In this document: piece after piece, positions 35,574-46,012 of the stretch
How positions within the stretch are numbered: position 1 is the first letter of the stretch
Layout of the letters: each line of letters opens with the position of its first letter
Assembly: GCF_017815535.1 (NCBI RefSeq)
Contig: NZ_CP072596.1
Coordinates: 2,759,614-2,823,613, forward strand
Origin: Tessaracoccus sp. MC1865
Lineage (GTDB): Bacteria > Actinomycetota > Actinomycetes > Propionibacteriales > Propionibacteriaceae
Reading direction: 5' to 3'
DNA length: 64,000 nucleotides
Translations under genes and position numbers: made by a program
The notes under the pieces: generated by a model
What the model saw: only the letters and a program-made list of their open reading frames with translations
What the model was told of the DNA's origin: nothing
Database searches by the model: none

Positions 35574-36848
35574 GTGACCGCCCCCGTTTCCACCGATGGA
35601 CGCCGCCTCAGGGTGGCCCAGTTCATCGATAACTACGGCCCGGGTGCCAACGGCCTGATGTTCGCCGTGCAGCAGTTGGAGGGCAACCTGCTCGACGCCG
35701 GGCACGAGGTGATCGTCGTCGCCCCCGCCGCGAAAGGGCCCAACCCGCACCACGGCCGCCCCGGCCGCAGCGAGATCCGGCTCCCCTCGGTGCGCGTACC
35801 GAAGATGCCCACGCGCGTGGCCAACGGGCGGCACTTCGAGCGCACCATCGACGAGATCGCGAAGCTGAAGCCCGACGTCCTGCACGTGCACGGCTTCGGC
35901 ACCATCGGCGTGCTGGGCACCTGGGCAGCGCAGCGGCTCGGCATCCCCATGCTGCTGACGTGGCACACCGATTTCGACGCGTACGCAGACCACTATTCAA
36001 CCGTGTTGCCCCTGCTCACCGGAGTGCTGCGGGCCTGGGCGACGATCACCCGGGGCGACTTCGTCAGCCAGCGCGACATCCGCGCCGCAGAGGTGCGTTA
36101 CGAGGACCGCGGCCGCTCGACGGCGTCGCTGCTCGCCCTGTGTCAGAAGATGCTGGAGACGGCCACCCTGGTGACCACCCCGTCGCCGAAGACCGCGCTG
36201 CGCTGCCGGCACCTCACGGAGAACATCAACGTGCGGGTGGTGCCCAACGGTGTGGACCCGCTCCCGCCCGGCCCCCCGCCGATCACTCATCCCGACGGGC
36301 CGATGGTGTTGTACGCCGGCCGCATCGCACCGGAGAAGGGCATCCCGCTGCTGGCCGAGGCCTTCACGTTGGTGCACGCCCAGTACCCCGACGCACGGCT
36401 GTGCATCGTCGGAGACTGGCAACGGTATTCGGGCATCAAGCGGATCCTCACCGAAGGCCGCGACGCGGGCCGCATCATCCTTCCCGGTGAGCAGAAGCGC
36501 GACGACCTCGGTGCGTTCTACGGCATGGCGGACGTGTTCGCATTCCCCAGCCTCACCGACACCCAGGCCCTCGTCCTGCACGAGGCCGCACTGGCGGGCC
36601 TGCCCATCGTCTCAGTGGACCACGAACTGCAACTCGTGATCGAACCCGGCGTCAACGGCGAGATCACCCGCCCGACGCCCGCGTCCCTGGCCGCCGGCAT
36701 CATCCGGGTGCTGGAGAAGCTGCCGGATGACACCTGGCGGGCCAGGGCGCGCGAGCGCTCCGTCGAACTCGGTTCGCAGTGGAGCATCGCCTCGCAGGCC
36801 GCGGAGATGCTGTCGATCTACGCCGAGGTCGCCGCCTCCGGGCGCTGA
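35574..36848 (+). CDS. GT4-family glycosyltransferase
   Basis: A 424-residue GT-B enzyme. The acceptor domain starts RVAQFIDNYGPGANGL and contains DVLHVHGF. The donor domain has NGVDPLPPG, LYAGRIAPEKGIPLLAEAF and the nucleotide-sugar motif FPSLTDTQALVLHEA. That last motif matches diacylglycerol glucosyltransferase-like enzymes (TETQGLV style), so glycolipid synthesis is a fair guess; mannosyl transfer is an alternative. GTG 35574 is preferred because TAGAGT (35562-35567) lies exactly 6 bases upstream, implying a leaderless mRNA. Confidence 0.85.
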   Translation: MTAPVSTDGRRLRVAQFIDNYGPGANGLMFAVQQLEGNLLDAGHEVIVVAPAAKGPNPHHGRPGRSEIRLPSVRVPKMPTRVANGRHFERTIDEIAKLKPDVLHVHGFGTIGVLGTWAAQRLGIPMLLTWHTDFDAYADHYSTVLPLLTGVLRAWATITRGDFVSQRDIRAAEVRYEDRGRSTASLLALCQKMLETATLVTTPSPKTALRCRHLTENINVRVVPNGVDPLPPGPPPITHPDGPMVLYAGRIAPEKGIPLLAEAFTLVHAQYPDARLCIVGDWQRYSGIKRILTEGRDAGRIILPGEQKRDDLGAFYGMADVFAFPSLTDTQALVLHEAALAGLPIVSVDHELQLVIEPGVNGEITRPTPASLAAGIIRVLEKLPDDTWRARARERSVELGSQWSIASQAAEMLSIYAEVAASGR

Positions 36849-36867
36849 GACCAGCGCCCGGCGCGGC

Positions 36868-38253
36868 CTACTTACCGGTCATGTCGGCCGGGATCACCCA
36901 GGCGTCGAAGTCCTCGCCGGCGACACCGTTGGCGATCGCAGACTCACGCAGCGACGTGCCCTCCTTGTGCGCCTGCTTGGCGATCTTGGCGGCCATGTCG
37001 TAGCCGATGTGCCGGTTCAGCGCGGTGACCAGCATCAGGTTGGACGACAGGTTCGCGTTGATCCGCTCCAGGTTCGGCTCGATGCCGACGGCGCAGTGGT
37101 CCGTGAACGAGCGCATGCCGTCCGCCAGCAAGCGGATCGACTCCAGCACGGCGTGGGCCATCACGGGCTTGAACACGTTGAGCTGGAAGTTGCCCTGGCT
37201 TCCCGAGAAGCCGACGGTGGCGTCGTTGCCGAACACCCGCGCGACCACCATGGTGAGGGCCTCCGACTGCGTCGGGTTCACCTTGCCGGGCATGATCGAC
37301 GAGCCGGGCTCGTTCTCGGGGATCAGCAGCTCGCCGATGCCGTTGCGCGGGCCCGAGGCGTACCAGCGCACGTCGTTGGCCAGCTTCATCAGCGCGCCGG
37401 CCAGCACGCGCAGCGAGCCGCTGACCTCGACCAGGGAGTCGTGCGCCGACAGCGCGGCGAACAGGTTCTCCGCCTGGCGGAACTCCAGGCCCGTCTCCTC
37501 GGAGATCTTCTGCGCGGTCAGCGCGCCGAACTCCGGGTGGGCGTTGAGGCCCGTGCCGACGGCGGTGCCGCCGATCGCCAGGTCACGCGCCCGCGAATCC
37601 GCGAACCTGATGCCCTCGGCGGCGAAGTCGAGCTGGGCGACCCAGCCGCCGAACACCTGTCCCAGCCGCACCGGCGTGGCGTCCTGCAGGTGGGTTCGTC
37701 CCACCATCACCACGTCGTCGTACTGCCTGGCCTTGGTGTCCAGCACCTCACGCAGCTTCTCTAAGGCCGGGTACAGCAGCGAGTTGAGCTCGCTGACCAC
37801 CGCGATGTGCATGGCCGTGGGGAAGGTGTCGTTGGACGACTGGCCGCGGTTGACGTGGTCGTTGGGGTGGACGGGCTGCTTGGAGCCCATCTCGCCGCCG
37901 GCCATCTCGATGGCGCGGTTGGAGATGACCTCGTTGGAGTTCATGTTGGACTGGGTGCCGGAGCCGGTCTGGAACACCACCAGCGGGAAGTGGTCGTCGA
38001 GGTTGCCGGCGATCACCTCGTCAGCGGCCCGGGCGATGAGCTCGGCCACATCGGAAGGCAGTTCGCCCAGTTCGCCGTTGGCCTGCGCGGCGGCCTTCTT
38101 CAGGACCCCGAGGGCCCGCACCATGGGGCGGCCCCAGACGAAGGCGTTGCGGCCGATGTCGAAGTTGTGGAGGCTGCGTTCGGTCTGCGCGCCCCAGTAG
38201 CGGTCTGCGGCAACGTCGATGTTGCCCATGGAGTCGGATTCAATGCGTGCCAT
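36868..38253 (-). CDS. fumC: Fumarate hydratase, class II
   Basis: A 461-residue iron-independent fumarase that interconverts fumarate and malate in the TCA cycle. The signature loop [13 protein letters not shown] is near residue 318, with [14 protein letters not shown] and [10 protein letters not shown] segments for substrate binding. Start ATG 38253 ([14 protein letters not shown]) fits the family N-terminus and has TAGCGT 7 bases upstream (38261-38266). It is convergent with the glycosyltransferase, with 19 bases between stops. Confidence 0.96.
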   Translation of the reverse strand: MARIESDSMGNIDVAADRYWGAQTERSLHNFDIGRNAFVWGRPMVRALGVLKKAAAQANGELGELPSDVAELIARAADEVIAGNLDDHFPLVVFQTGSGTQSNMNSNEVISNRAIEMAGGEMGSKQPVHPNDHVNRGQSSNDTFPTAMHIAVVSELNSLLYPALEKLREVLDTKARQYDDVVMVGRTHLQDATPVRLGQVFGGWVAQLDFAAEGIRFADSRARDLAIGGTAVGTGLNAHPEFGALTAQKISEETGLEFRQAENLFAALSAHDSLVEVSGSLRVLAGALMKLANDVRWYASGPRNGIGELLIPENEPGSSIMPGKVNPTQSEALTMVVARVFGNDATVGFSGSQGNFQLNVFKPVMAHAVLESIRLLADGMRSFTDHCAVGIEPNLERINANLSSNLMLVTALNRHIGYDMAAKIAKQAHKEGTSLRESAIANGVAGEDFDAWVIPADMTGK

Positions 38254-38337
38254 GCCCCCGACGCTACCCCGCCGCGACGACTGATCGGGACGATTCGGCA
38301 GAGGTGAGATCCGGCAGACGCCGAGCGGCACGGGCAT

Positions 38338-38383
38338 GAAAAGGCCCGGACCGCTGCCCTTGGGGGGCGGCAGCGGTCCGGGC
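38338..38383 (-). terminator. Terminator of the copper operon
   Basis: A 15-base perfect stem, GCCCGGACCGCTGCC (38344-38358) with GGCAGCGGTCCGGGC (38369-38383). Read leftward it ends in CTTTTC. It lies about 150 bases after copA, in the gap before fumC. The rest of this 283-base gap shows nothing else clear. Confidence 0.8.
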
Positions 38384-38536
38384 GGCTTTCGGGCTTCTGT
38401 TTGATCCAGAAGATGGGATTACTGTAGCGGGATTTCTCGCCACTGCAAAGCCGGACGGGGCAAATTGTCTGATGTTTCCCTGAATTTTTCCTGAAAGCGC
38501 TTCTCAGGAGCAGTTTGCCCTAGCCAGCGGCCGGTA

Positions 38537-40738
<2,202 letters not shown>

Positions 40739-40807
40739 GCTTCCTCTTGCCTGGTGCGCGGTGGGTACTGCGATGCCCGCGGCTGGCGCAGGGCAGGCCG
40801 AACAGGC

Positions 40808-40827
40808 CCCGGGCGGCTACGCCCGGG
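40808..40827 (-). other. Intercistronic hairpin between copZ and copA
   Basis: CCCGGGCG, GCTA loop, CGCCCGGG: a perfect 8-base stem in the 123-base gap. It has no T-tract. It could stabilise the copZ message or reduce copA expression relative to copZ. Confidence 0.45.
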
Positions 40828-40861
40828 AAAGTTGCCCGGATGGGGTCAGAGGGTCAGGCGC

Positions 40862-41071
40862 TCAGGCCTCGACGACGGTGTAGCCGCCGGCCTCGCGGAC
40901 CGCCTCGATGATGGCGTCGAACGGGATGCGCTCGTCGGATTCGACCGACATGGCGCCACCCTCGAGCGTGACGGAGACGTTGTTGACGCCTTCGACGTCA
41001 GAGACCTCTTCGGTGACGTGGTGGACGCAGTTACCGCAGGTCATGCCCGAAACGGTGTAGTTGGTGATCAC
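40862..41071 (-). CDS. copZ: Copper chaperone CopZ
   Basis: A 69-residue ferredoxin-like heavy-metal domain with the metal-binding GMTCGNC motif at residues 9 to 15. It carries Cu(I) to CopA and to CsoR. GTG start at 41071 with AAGGAAGG about 10 bases upstream. It lies 27 bases after csoR in the same leftward operon. Confidence 0.94.
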   Translation of the reverse strand: MITNYTVSGMTCGNCVHHVTEEVSDVEGVNNVSVTLEGGAMSVESDERIPFDAIIEAVREAGGYTVVEA

Positions 41072-41098
41072 AGAGAAAGTCCTTCCTTGGGTGACGGG

Positions 41099-41404
41099 CT
41101 ATCGGGTCAGGCGCTTGATCGCCTGCATCGCCTCGTCAATCTTCTCTTTGCCCTCCGGGCCGCCCTTGCGGGCAGCGTCGGCGACACAGTGCGAGAGGTG
41201 GTCTTCGAGGAGCCCGAGCGACACCGCCTTCAGCGCCGAGGTCACGGCCGTGACCTGGGTCAGGACGTCGATGCAGTACTGATCCTCTTCAACCATGCGA
41301 GCGAGACCGCGGACCTGACCTTCGATCAGGCGCAGGCGCCGCAAATAGGCTGCCTTCTCCGGCGTGTAGCCGTGAGTGTGGCAGGTTTCGGTTTCCGTCG
41401 TCAT
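41099..41404 (-). CDS. csoR: Copper-sensing repressor CsoR
   Basis: A 101-residue all-helical repressor. The metal-site residues are visible as Cys in DQYCIDVL and His/Cys in EDHLSHCV, the Cys-His-Cys triad of copper CsoR proteins rather than the Cys-Cys pattern of CstR. The N-terminus is His/Cys rich (CHTHGY). Start ATG 41404 has AGGGAGG 5 bases upstream. It represses its own operon and is released by Cu(I). Confidence 0.94.
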   Translation of the reverse strand: MTTETETCHTHGYTPEKAAYLRRLRLIEGQVRGLARMVEEDQYCIDVLTQVTAVTSALKAVSLGLLEDHLSHCVADAARKGGPEGKEKIDEAMQAIKRLTR

Positions 41405-41423
41405 GGCACCTCCCTCTTGACTG

Positions 41424-41452
41424 AGCATACCCCGGGGGGGTAAGGAATTCAA
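41424..41452 (-). promoter_or_regulatory. csoR promoter with CsoR operator
   Basis: Read leftward: TTGAAT (41452-41447), a 17-base spacer and TATGCT (41429-41424). The GC-rich dyad TACCCCGGGGGGGTA (41428-41442) fills most of the spacer and reaches the -10 box, the classic placement and style of a CsoR operator. Confidence 0.85.
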
Positions 41453-41985
41453 TCTCATCCCATCATCCCATCGAGGTTTCCCGACGGGCCCCCGGGGTGG
41501 CCTACCGCCCGGGTCGAGGCGCGATTCCCCACATATCCACAATGAACCCACAGGCGCTGTGGATAACTGGCGTCGTGAAGATGAACGGTGGGTGAACTCG
41601 GCCCCGTATACCACGCTGGCCCCTCCGGATGGAAAATGGGGTTGAATCGTACAAAGTGCATTGTCAGCGCTGGTTTAAGACCCCGCCCCCGCCGCACCCC
41701 CGGAGCACCCGGGCCGAGATGACGAGCGGATGCCGGGCGGGCCGCGTCTCTTTGTGGACAAATCCCCAGGGGCCAGGCAGCCACCCTGGATATAACGATT
41801 TGATAACGGTGAATCCACGCTCAGCCCACAGGTTCGTCCACACCCCTGGGACTCAGCGCCGCGCACTTATCCACAGCCCTCCACAGGCTGTCCACAGAGC
41901 TCTCCACACGCTGGGGGCACACGTGGGCAGGAACCGTCAGAGGGGTGCCTTAGCCTAAGCAACGGAACTGGAAGGGGGTGAGCTG
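41453..41985. other. DnaA-box-rich intergenic region before dnaB
   Basis: No convincing gene lies in this gap of about 530 bases. Perfect DnaA boxes (TTATCCACA) occur at 41867-41875 on the plus strand and 41558-41566 on the minus strand. One-mismatch boxes are ATATCCACA (41533-41541) and TTGTCCACA on the minus strand (41753-41761). Weaker ones are TCGTCCACA (41834) and CTGTCCACA (41888). An AT-rich patch, TATAACGATTTGATAACGG, starts at 41791. CTTAGCCTAAG at 41949-41959 is a small dyad just before dnaB. Confidence 0.7.
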
Positions 41986-43347
41986 ATGACGGCGCACGCA
42001 ACAACCGCGGTCTTCGATGACCGCGAGCTCGACCGCACGCCTCCCCAGGATCTCGCTGCGGAGCAGAGCGTGCTGGGCGCGATGATGATGTCGAAGGATG
42101 CCATCTCGGATGTCGTCGAGGTGTTGCGCGGCACAGACTTTTACCGCCCCAACCACGAGTCCATCTACGACGCCATCATCAGCCTCTACGGCCGTGGTGA
42201 GCCGGCGGATCCCATCACCGTGGCAGGCGAACTCGGCAAGACGGGGCTCCTGGCCAAGGTGGGCGGCGCCGTCTACCTGCACGACCTGCTCTCCAGCGTC
42301 TCCATCGCCGCGAACGCGCCGTACTACGCGGAGATCGTCCGCGACAAGGCCGTGTTGCGTCGGTTGGTCAACGCCTCCATCCGCATCGCGCAGTTGGGCT
42401 ACGGCGGCCAGGGCGAAGTGGACAAGATCGTCGACGAGGCCCAGCAGACGCTCTTCGAGGTGACGGACCGCAACTCCTCGGAAGACTACAAGTCGCTCCG
42501 GGAACTGCTGGAGCCCACGTTCGATGAGATGGAGGCCATCGCCAACAGCGGCGACGCACTCTCCGGCGTCCCCACCGGTTTCACCGAACTAGACCGCATC
42601 ACCAACGGCCTGCACGGCGGCCAGATGATCATCGTCGCCGCGCGCCCGGGCGTCGGAAAGTCGACGTTCGCGCTCGACGTGTGCCGCTCGGCCGCCATCC
42701 ACCACAACCTCCCCGCCGCGTTCTTCTCTCTCGAAATGAGCCGCACGGAGATCGTGATGAAGGTGCTCTCCGCGGAGGCTTCGGTACCCCTGGGGCGTAT
42801 CCGCGGCGGCAAGATGGACGAGAACGACTGGCAGCGGGTCACGGACAAGTCGGCCATCCTCGCGGAGAAGAACTTCTTCATCGACGACTCCCCCAACCTC
42901 ACCATGATGGAGATCCGCGCGAAGGCCCGCCGCCTGAAGCAGCGCCACGACCTTCAGCTGCTCGCCATCGACTACATCCAGCTGATGAGCTCCGGCAAGA
43001 AGGTGGAGTCGCGTCAGCTGGAGGTCTCGGAGTTCTCCCGCCAGATCAAGCTGCTGGCCAAGGAACTCGAGATCCCGGTCATCGCCCTGTCGCAGCTCTC
43101 GCGTAACACCGAACAGCGCAAGGACGGCATCCCCCAACTGTCAGACCTGCGTGAATCAGGCTCGCTGGAGCAGGACGCGGACATCGTGTTGATGCTGCAC
43201 CGCCCGGAGATGTACTCCCAGAACCCCTCCGACGAGGAGCGCGGGCTGGCGGCCTTCCACATCCCGAAGCACCGAAACGGCGAGACCGGCAAGATCGACG
43301 CGCTCTTCCAGGGCCACTACAGCCGGTTCACGAACGCGCCCATGTGA
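41986..43347 (+). CDS. dnaB: Replicative DNA helicase DnaB
   Basis: A 453-residue hexameric helicase. The N-terminal domain (PPQDLAAEQSVLGAMM) interacts with primase and the RecA-like core carries Walker A ARPGVGKST near residue 220, Walker B LLAIDYIQLM near 325 and the arginine-finger region HRNGETGKI near the end. No intein is present. GGGGGTGAG precedes the ATG. The usual rplI neighbour is not upstream; the DnaA-box-rich gap is. Confidence 0.97.
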   Translation: MTAHATTAVFDDRELDRTPPQDLAAEQSVLGAMMMSKDAISDVVEVLRGTDFYRPNHESIYDAIISLYGRGEPADPITVAGELGKTGLLAKVGGAVYLHDLLSSVSIAANAPYYAEIVRDKAVLRRLVNASIRIAQLGYGGQGEVDKIVDEAQQTLFEVTDRNSSEDYKSLRELLEPTFDEMEAIANSGDALSGVPTGFTELDRITNGLHGGQMIIVAARPGVGKSTFALDVCRSAAIHHNLPAAFFSLEMSRTEIVMKVLSAEASVPLGRIRGGKMDENDWQRVTDKSAILAEKNFFIDDSPNLTMMEIRAKARRLKQRHDLQLLAIDYIQLMSSGKKVESRQLEVSEFSRQIKLLAKELEIPVIALSQLSRNTEQRKDGIPQLSDLRESGSLEQDADIVLMLHRPEMYSQNPSDEERGLAAFHIPKHRNGETGKIDALFQGHYSRFTNAPM

Positions 43348-43352
43348 TCCCC

Positions 43353-43370
43353 AGCCGGCGCCGACCGGCT
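43353..43370 (+). terminator. Possible terminator hairpin after dnaB
   Basis: AGCCGG and CCGGCT (43353-43358 and 43365-43370) form a 6-base stem just after the dnaB stop. There is no T-tract, so it is a weak candidate. Confidence 0.3.
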
Positions 43371-43888
43371 CAGCAGGCGGTGACGGCGTCTGCGACGGTG
43401 CGCAGCGGCACCCGCTCGCCCAGGCCCACATTGAGCAGGGCGGCGATTTCCGCGCCCACCCGGGTGAGGTCGCCCTGGCGGAACAGGAAGCTCACGTCGA
43501 GGATCTCGTAGCGCGGGGAGCCAGCCGCGAGTTCCTTCTGGAACCGGGAGCCTCCGTCGGTGAAGCCACAGTCGACGGCGGCGAAGGTGCGCTGGGCGTC
43601 GGCCTCGAGGTCCCAGGTGCGCACGGACATCACGGTGTCGGCCGCCCGCTGCCCGTGCGCGGTGGCGTTGCGGCGCACCACGTCTGCGACGGTGCCCGGG
43701 AGACCTGCCAGCGCCTCGATCCCCGTCCAGTCGGAGCCGACGGCGCGCTCGACCAGCTCCGCCCAGCTCCCGGTGGCCGGCACGGTGACCTGCACCCCTC
43801 CACAGACCGCGAGGTCGTTGACGTCGCAGGCGGAGTCGTCGACCACGATCGAGCGGATCGGGGTGCGCAGCAGCGGGAAGTTGTCCAT
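43370..43888 (-). CDS. MurB-like FAD-domain protein, short
   Basis: A 172-residue protein resembling the middle of UDP-N-acetylenolpyruvoylglucosamine reductase: TGIEALAGLPGTVADVVRRN, HGQRAADTVMSVRTWDL, VDCGFTDGGSRFQKEL and YEILDVSFLFRQG match the FAD domain in order. The usual N-terminal FAD loop and the whole C-terminal catalytic domain are absent, so it cannot be a complete MurB of about 350 residues. In MurB the equivalent Tyr/Arg positions differ from those seen here. It is either a specialised paralogue or a decaying one. Start ATG 43888 lacks a strong ribosome binding site. Confidence 0.65.
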   Translation of the reverse strand: MDNFPLLRTPIRSIVVDDSACDVNDLAVCGGVQVTVPATGSWAELVERAVGSDWTGIEALAGLPGTVADVVRRNATAHGQRAADTVMSVRTWDLEADAQRTFAAVDCGFTDGGSRFQKELAAGSPRYEILDVSFLFRQGDLTRVGAEIAALLNVGLGERVPLRTVADAVTAC

Positions 43889-43956
43889 GCCCCCATTGGA
43901 CGCCTTGCCGCGACGGTAATCAACCCTCGCCCCGGGCCGGGGGGTACCGTTGCCCC

Positions 43957-44499
43957 ATGGCCGCGCTGCTCACCGAGTACCACCTCACAGACCCCGATGA
44001 CATGCATCCCGCCGTCGCACTGGCCCGCTACGGGAAGCGCCGCACGGGCGACCTGTTCGTCGGCCTCTGGTTGGGCATGATCGTCGAGGCCCAGCAGATG
44101 CGGCCCAGCCTGAGCAACGTGAAGCGCCAGGTGGAGAAGTTCGAATCCGGCCAGGACCTCCGGAGGGCGGTTGAGGAGGCCGGCGGCCCCGCCGTCGATG
44201 ACGAGTTGTCCGATGCGGCACGGGTCTACTTCGCTTCCGCGCTGGAGGACGCGTCCTACACCTCCACCCTGCTGAAGATGCGCAGGCTCACCGGCACCCA
44301 GGTCCGCGACAAGGCCGCCCACGAAGTGCTCCGCACGGCAGACCTCATCCTCGAGGCCCGGCTCGGTGAACGCTACGTCCCCCTGTTGGTCCGGGGTTTC
44401 CTCGCCGGCCTCGCGCCGCACGGTCCACGCGAGCTGAGGGAGGCCCTCGCCGACCATCCGGAACTGGTGGACACCATCGCCCCCCTCCTCGAGGCGTGA
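43957..44499 (+). CDS. Conserved hypothetical protein (180 aa)
   Basis: A soluble, largely helical protein (ALARYGKRRTGDLFVGLWLGM, then SLSNVKRQVEKFESG). I do not recognise a family with certainty. TACCGT (43945-43950) lies 6 bases before the ATG, implying a leaderless mRNA. Its stop overlaps the GTG of mutY by 4 bases, so the two are translationally coupled and a link with DNA repair is possible. Confidence 0.75.
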   Translation: MAALLTEYHLTDPDDMHPAVALARYGKRRTGDLFVGLWLGMIVEAQQMRPSLSNVKRQVEKFESGQDLRRAVEEAGGPAVDDELSDAARVYFASALEDASYTSTLLKMRRLTGTQVRDKAAHEVLRTADLILEARLGERYVPLLVRGFLAGLAPHGPRELREALADHPELVDTIAPLLEA

Positions 44500-45368
44500 G
44501 GACCCGGCGTTCGGAGCTCCGGCACACGCTGAGCGCCTGGTACGCGGCCAACGCCCGGCCGCTGTCGTGGCGTGAGCCCGGAGTGTCTCCGTGGGGCATC
44601 CTCGTCAGCGAGATCATGCTGCAGCAGACCCCCGCGGCCAGGGTGGAGGGGACGTGGCTGGCGTGGATGGAGCGCTGGCCGACTCCTGCCGCGCTCGCGG
44701 CGGCGCCCACGGCGGACGTCCTGCGTTCCTGGGGTCGGCTCGGCTACCCCCGCCGCGCGCTGCGCCTGCAGGAGGCGGCCCGAGCTGTGGTGGAGCGGCA
44801 CGACGGCGAGCTCCCCGAGAGCGAGGACGCCCTGCTCGCGCTCCCAGGGGTGGGCAGCTACACGGCCGCCGCGGTCATGGCCTTCGCTTTCGGCCGCCGG
44901 TCCCTGGTGCTGGACGTGAATGTGCGGCGGGTCCTCGCCCGCCTCGACGGCGGGGTGGAGCATCCGGCCCGCACGGAGACCGCGGCGGAACGCCGCCGCG
45001 CCTGGGTCTTCGTCCCCGAGGGCGACGCGGAGGCGGCCACCTGGTCCGCCGCGGCCATGGAACTGGGCGCCACCGTCTGCACCGCCCGCAACCCGCAGTG
45101 CGGCCGCTGCCCCGTGGCCGGGCACTGCTCCTGGCTCGCCCTCGGGCGGCCCGGCTGGGAAGGCAAGCGGCGGGTGGGCCAGGCGTGGGAGGGCACGGAC
45201 CGCCAGTGCCGCGGTCGCATCATGGCCGCCCTCCGCTCGGCCCACGTGCCCGTCCCCGTGGCCGACCTCACCTGGCCGGACCCGGATCAACTCCGCCGCT
45301 GCATCACGTCGCTGGTCGACGACGGCCTGGCCGTCGCCCACGAAGATGCCCTCGCCCTGCCCCACTAG
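44496..45368 (+). CDS. mutY: A/G-specific adenine glycosylase
   Basis: A 290-residue HhH-GPD glycosylase that removes adenine mispaired with 8-oxoguanine. The catalytic Glu is in LVSEIMLQQTPAAR near residue 39. The helix-hairpin-helix is LALPGVGSYTAAA, the catalytic Asp is in VLDVNVRRVL, and the iron-sulfur cluster ligands are C-x6-C-x2-C-x5-C in CTARNPQCGRCPVAGHC. The C-terminal 8-oxoG-recognising domain is short compared with E. coli MutY. GTG start in a GTGA overlap with the preceding gene. Confidence 0.93.
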   Translation: MRTRRSELRHTLSAWYAANARPLSWREPGVSPWGILVSEIMLQQTPAARVEGTWLAWMERWPTPAALAAAPTADVLRSWGRLGYPRRALRLQEAARAVVERHDGELPESEDALLALPGVGSYTAAAVMAFAFGRRSLVLDVNVRRVLARLDGGVEHPARTETAAERRRAWVFVPEGDAEAATWSAAAMELGATVCTARNPQCGRCPVAGHCSWLALGRPGWEGKRRVGQAWEGTDRQCRGRIMAALRSAHVPVPVADLTWPDPDQLRRCITSLVDDGLAVAHEDALALPH

Positions 45369-45406
45369 CGCGGGACGACAGGTCACGGACGGCCTAGGCT
45401 GGAGCC

Positions 45407-46012
45407 ATGATCAAGGCCGTCGTCTTCGACCTGGGGGAGGTCCTCTCCTCGCCGCCGTCGCTCCTGCCAGTGCTGGCGGGGCGGGTCGGCACCACCCCCG
45501 AACTCCTCAAGGAGCACTACTGGACGGGCCGGGCCGAGTATGACGCCGGCGCCCCGGACGGCGACTACTGGGGCCCGCTGCTCACGGCCGTCGGGCACGA
45601 GGTCCACGACGCCGACCTCATCGCCGAGATCGCGCACCTCGACGCCGACATCTGGGCCAACCTCCGCCCGGCGGCGTGGCAACTCCTCCGCGACTGCAGG
45701 CAGGCCGGGGTGACCGTGGCCGTGCTGTCCAACTCGCCGCACGCCATGCAACGGGCCGCCGACGGGGCCGCCTGGCGCGCCGACGTGGACCACCTCTACG
45801 TCTCGGCCAGCCTAGGGGCGGTCAAGCCGCAGCCCGCCATCTACGAACGCGTGACCAGCGACCTCGGGCTGGCACCCGGCGAGATCGCCTTCATCGACGA
45901 CAAGCAGGCCAACGTCGACGGCGCCCTATCGGTGGGCTGGCAGGCCCACCGCTGGGTGGACGATCACGACACGCGCGCCTGGCTCACCACGCTGGGGGTG
46001 CTCCCGGCCTGA
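45407..46012 (+). CDS. HAD-superfamily hydrolase
   Basis: A 201-residue HAD-IA phosphatase-like protein: motif I VVFDLGEVLS, motif II AVLSNSP, motif III Lys in GAVKPQPAIYE, motif IV IAFIDDKQANVDGA. The second motif I Asp is replaced by Gly-Glu, as in the epoxide-hydrolase-like and some dehalogenase-like subgroups, so the substrate is uncertain. TAGGCT (45395-45400) lies exactly 6 bases before the ATG. The end overlaps the convergent MFS gene by 49 bases. Confidence 0.87.
   Translation: MIKAVVFDLGEVLSSPPSLLPVLAGRVGTTPELLKEHYWTGRAEYDAGAPDGDYWGPLLTAVGHEVHDADLIAEIAHLDADIWANLRPAAWQLLRDCRQAGVTVAVLSNSPHAMQRAADGAAWRADVDHLYVSASLGAVKPQPAIYERVTSDLGLAPGEIAFIDDKQANVDGALSVGWQAHRWVDDHDTRAWLTTLGVLPA

Noticed and set aside
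41453-41985. Calling the DnaA-box cluster the chromosomal origin
   Set aside because: No dnaA, dnaN, rpmH or gidB is adjacent and I cannot compute skew, so only the box cluster is reported.
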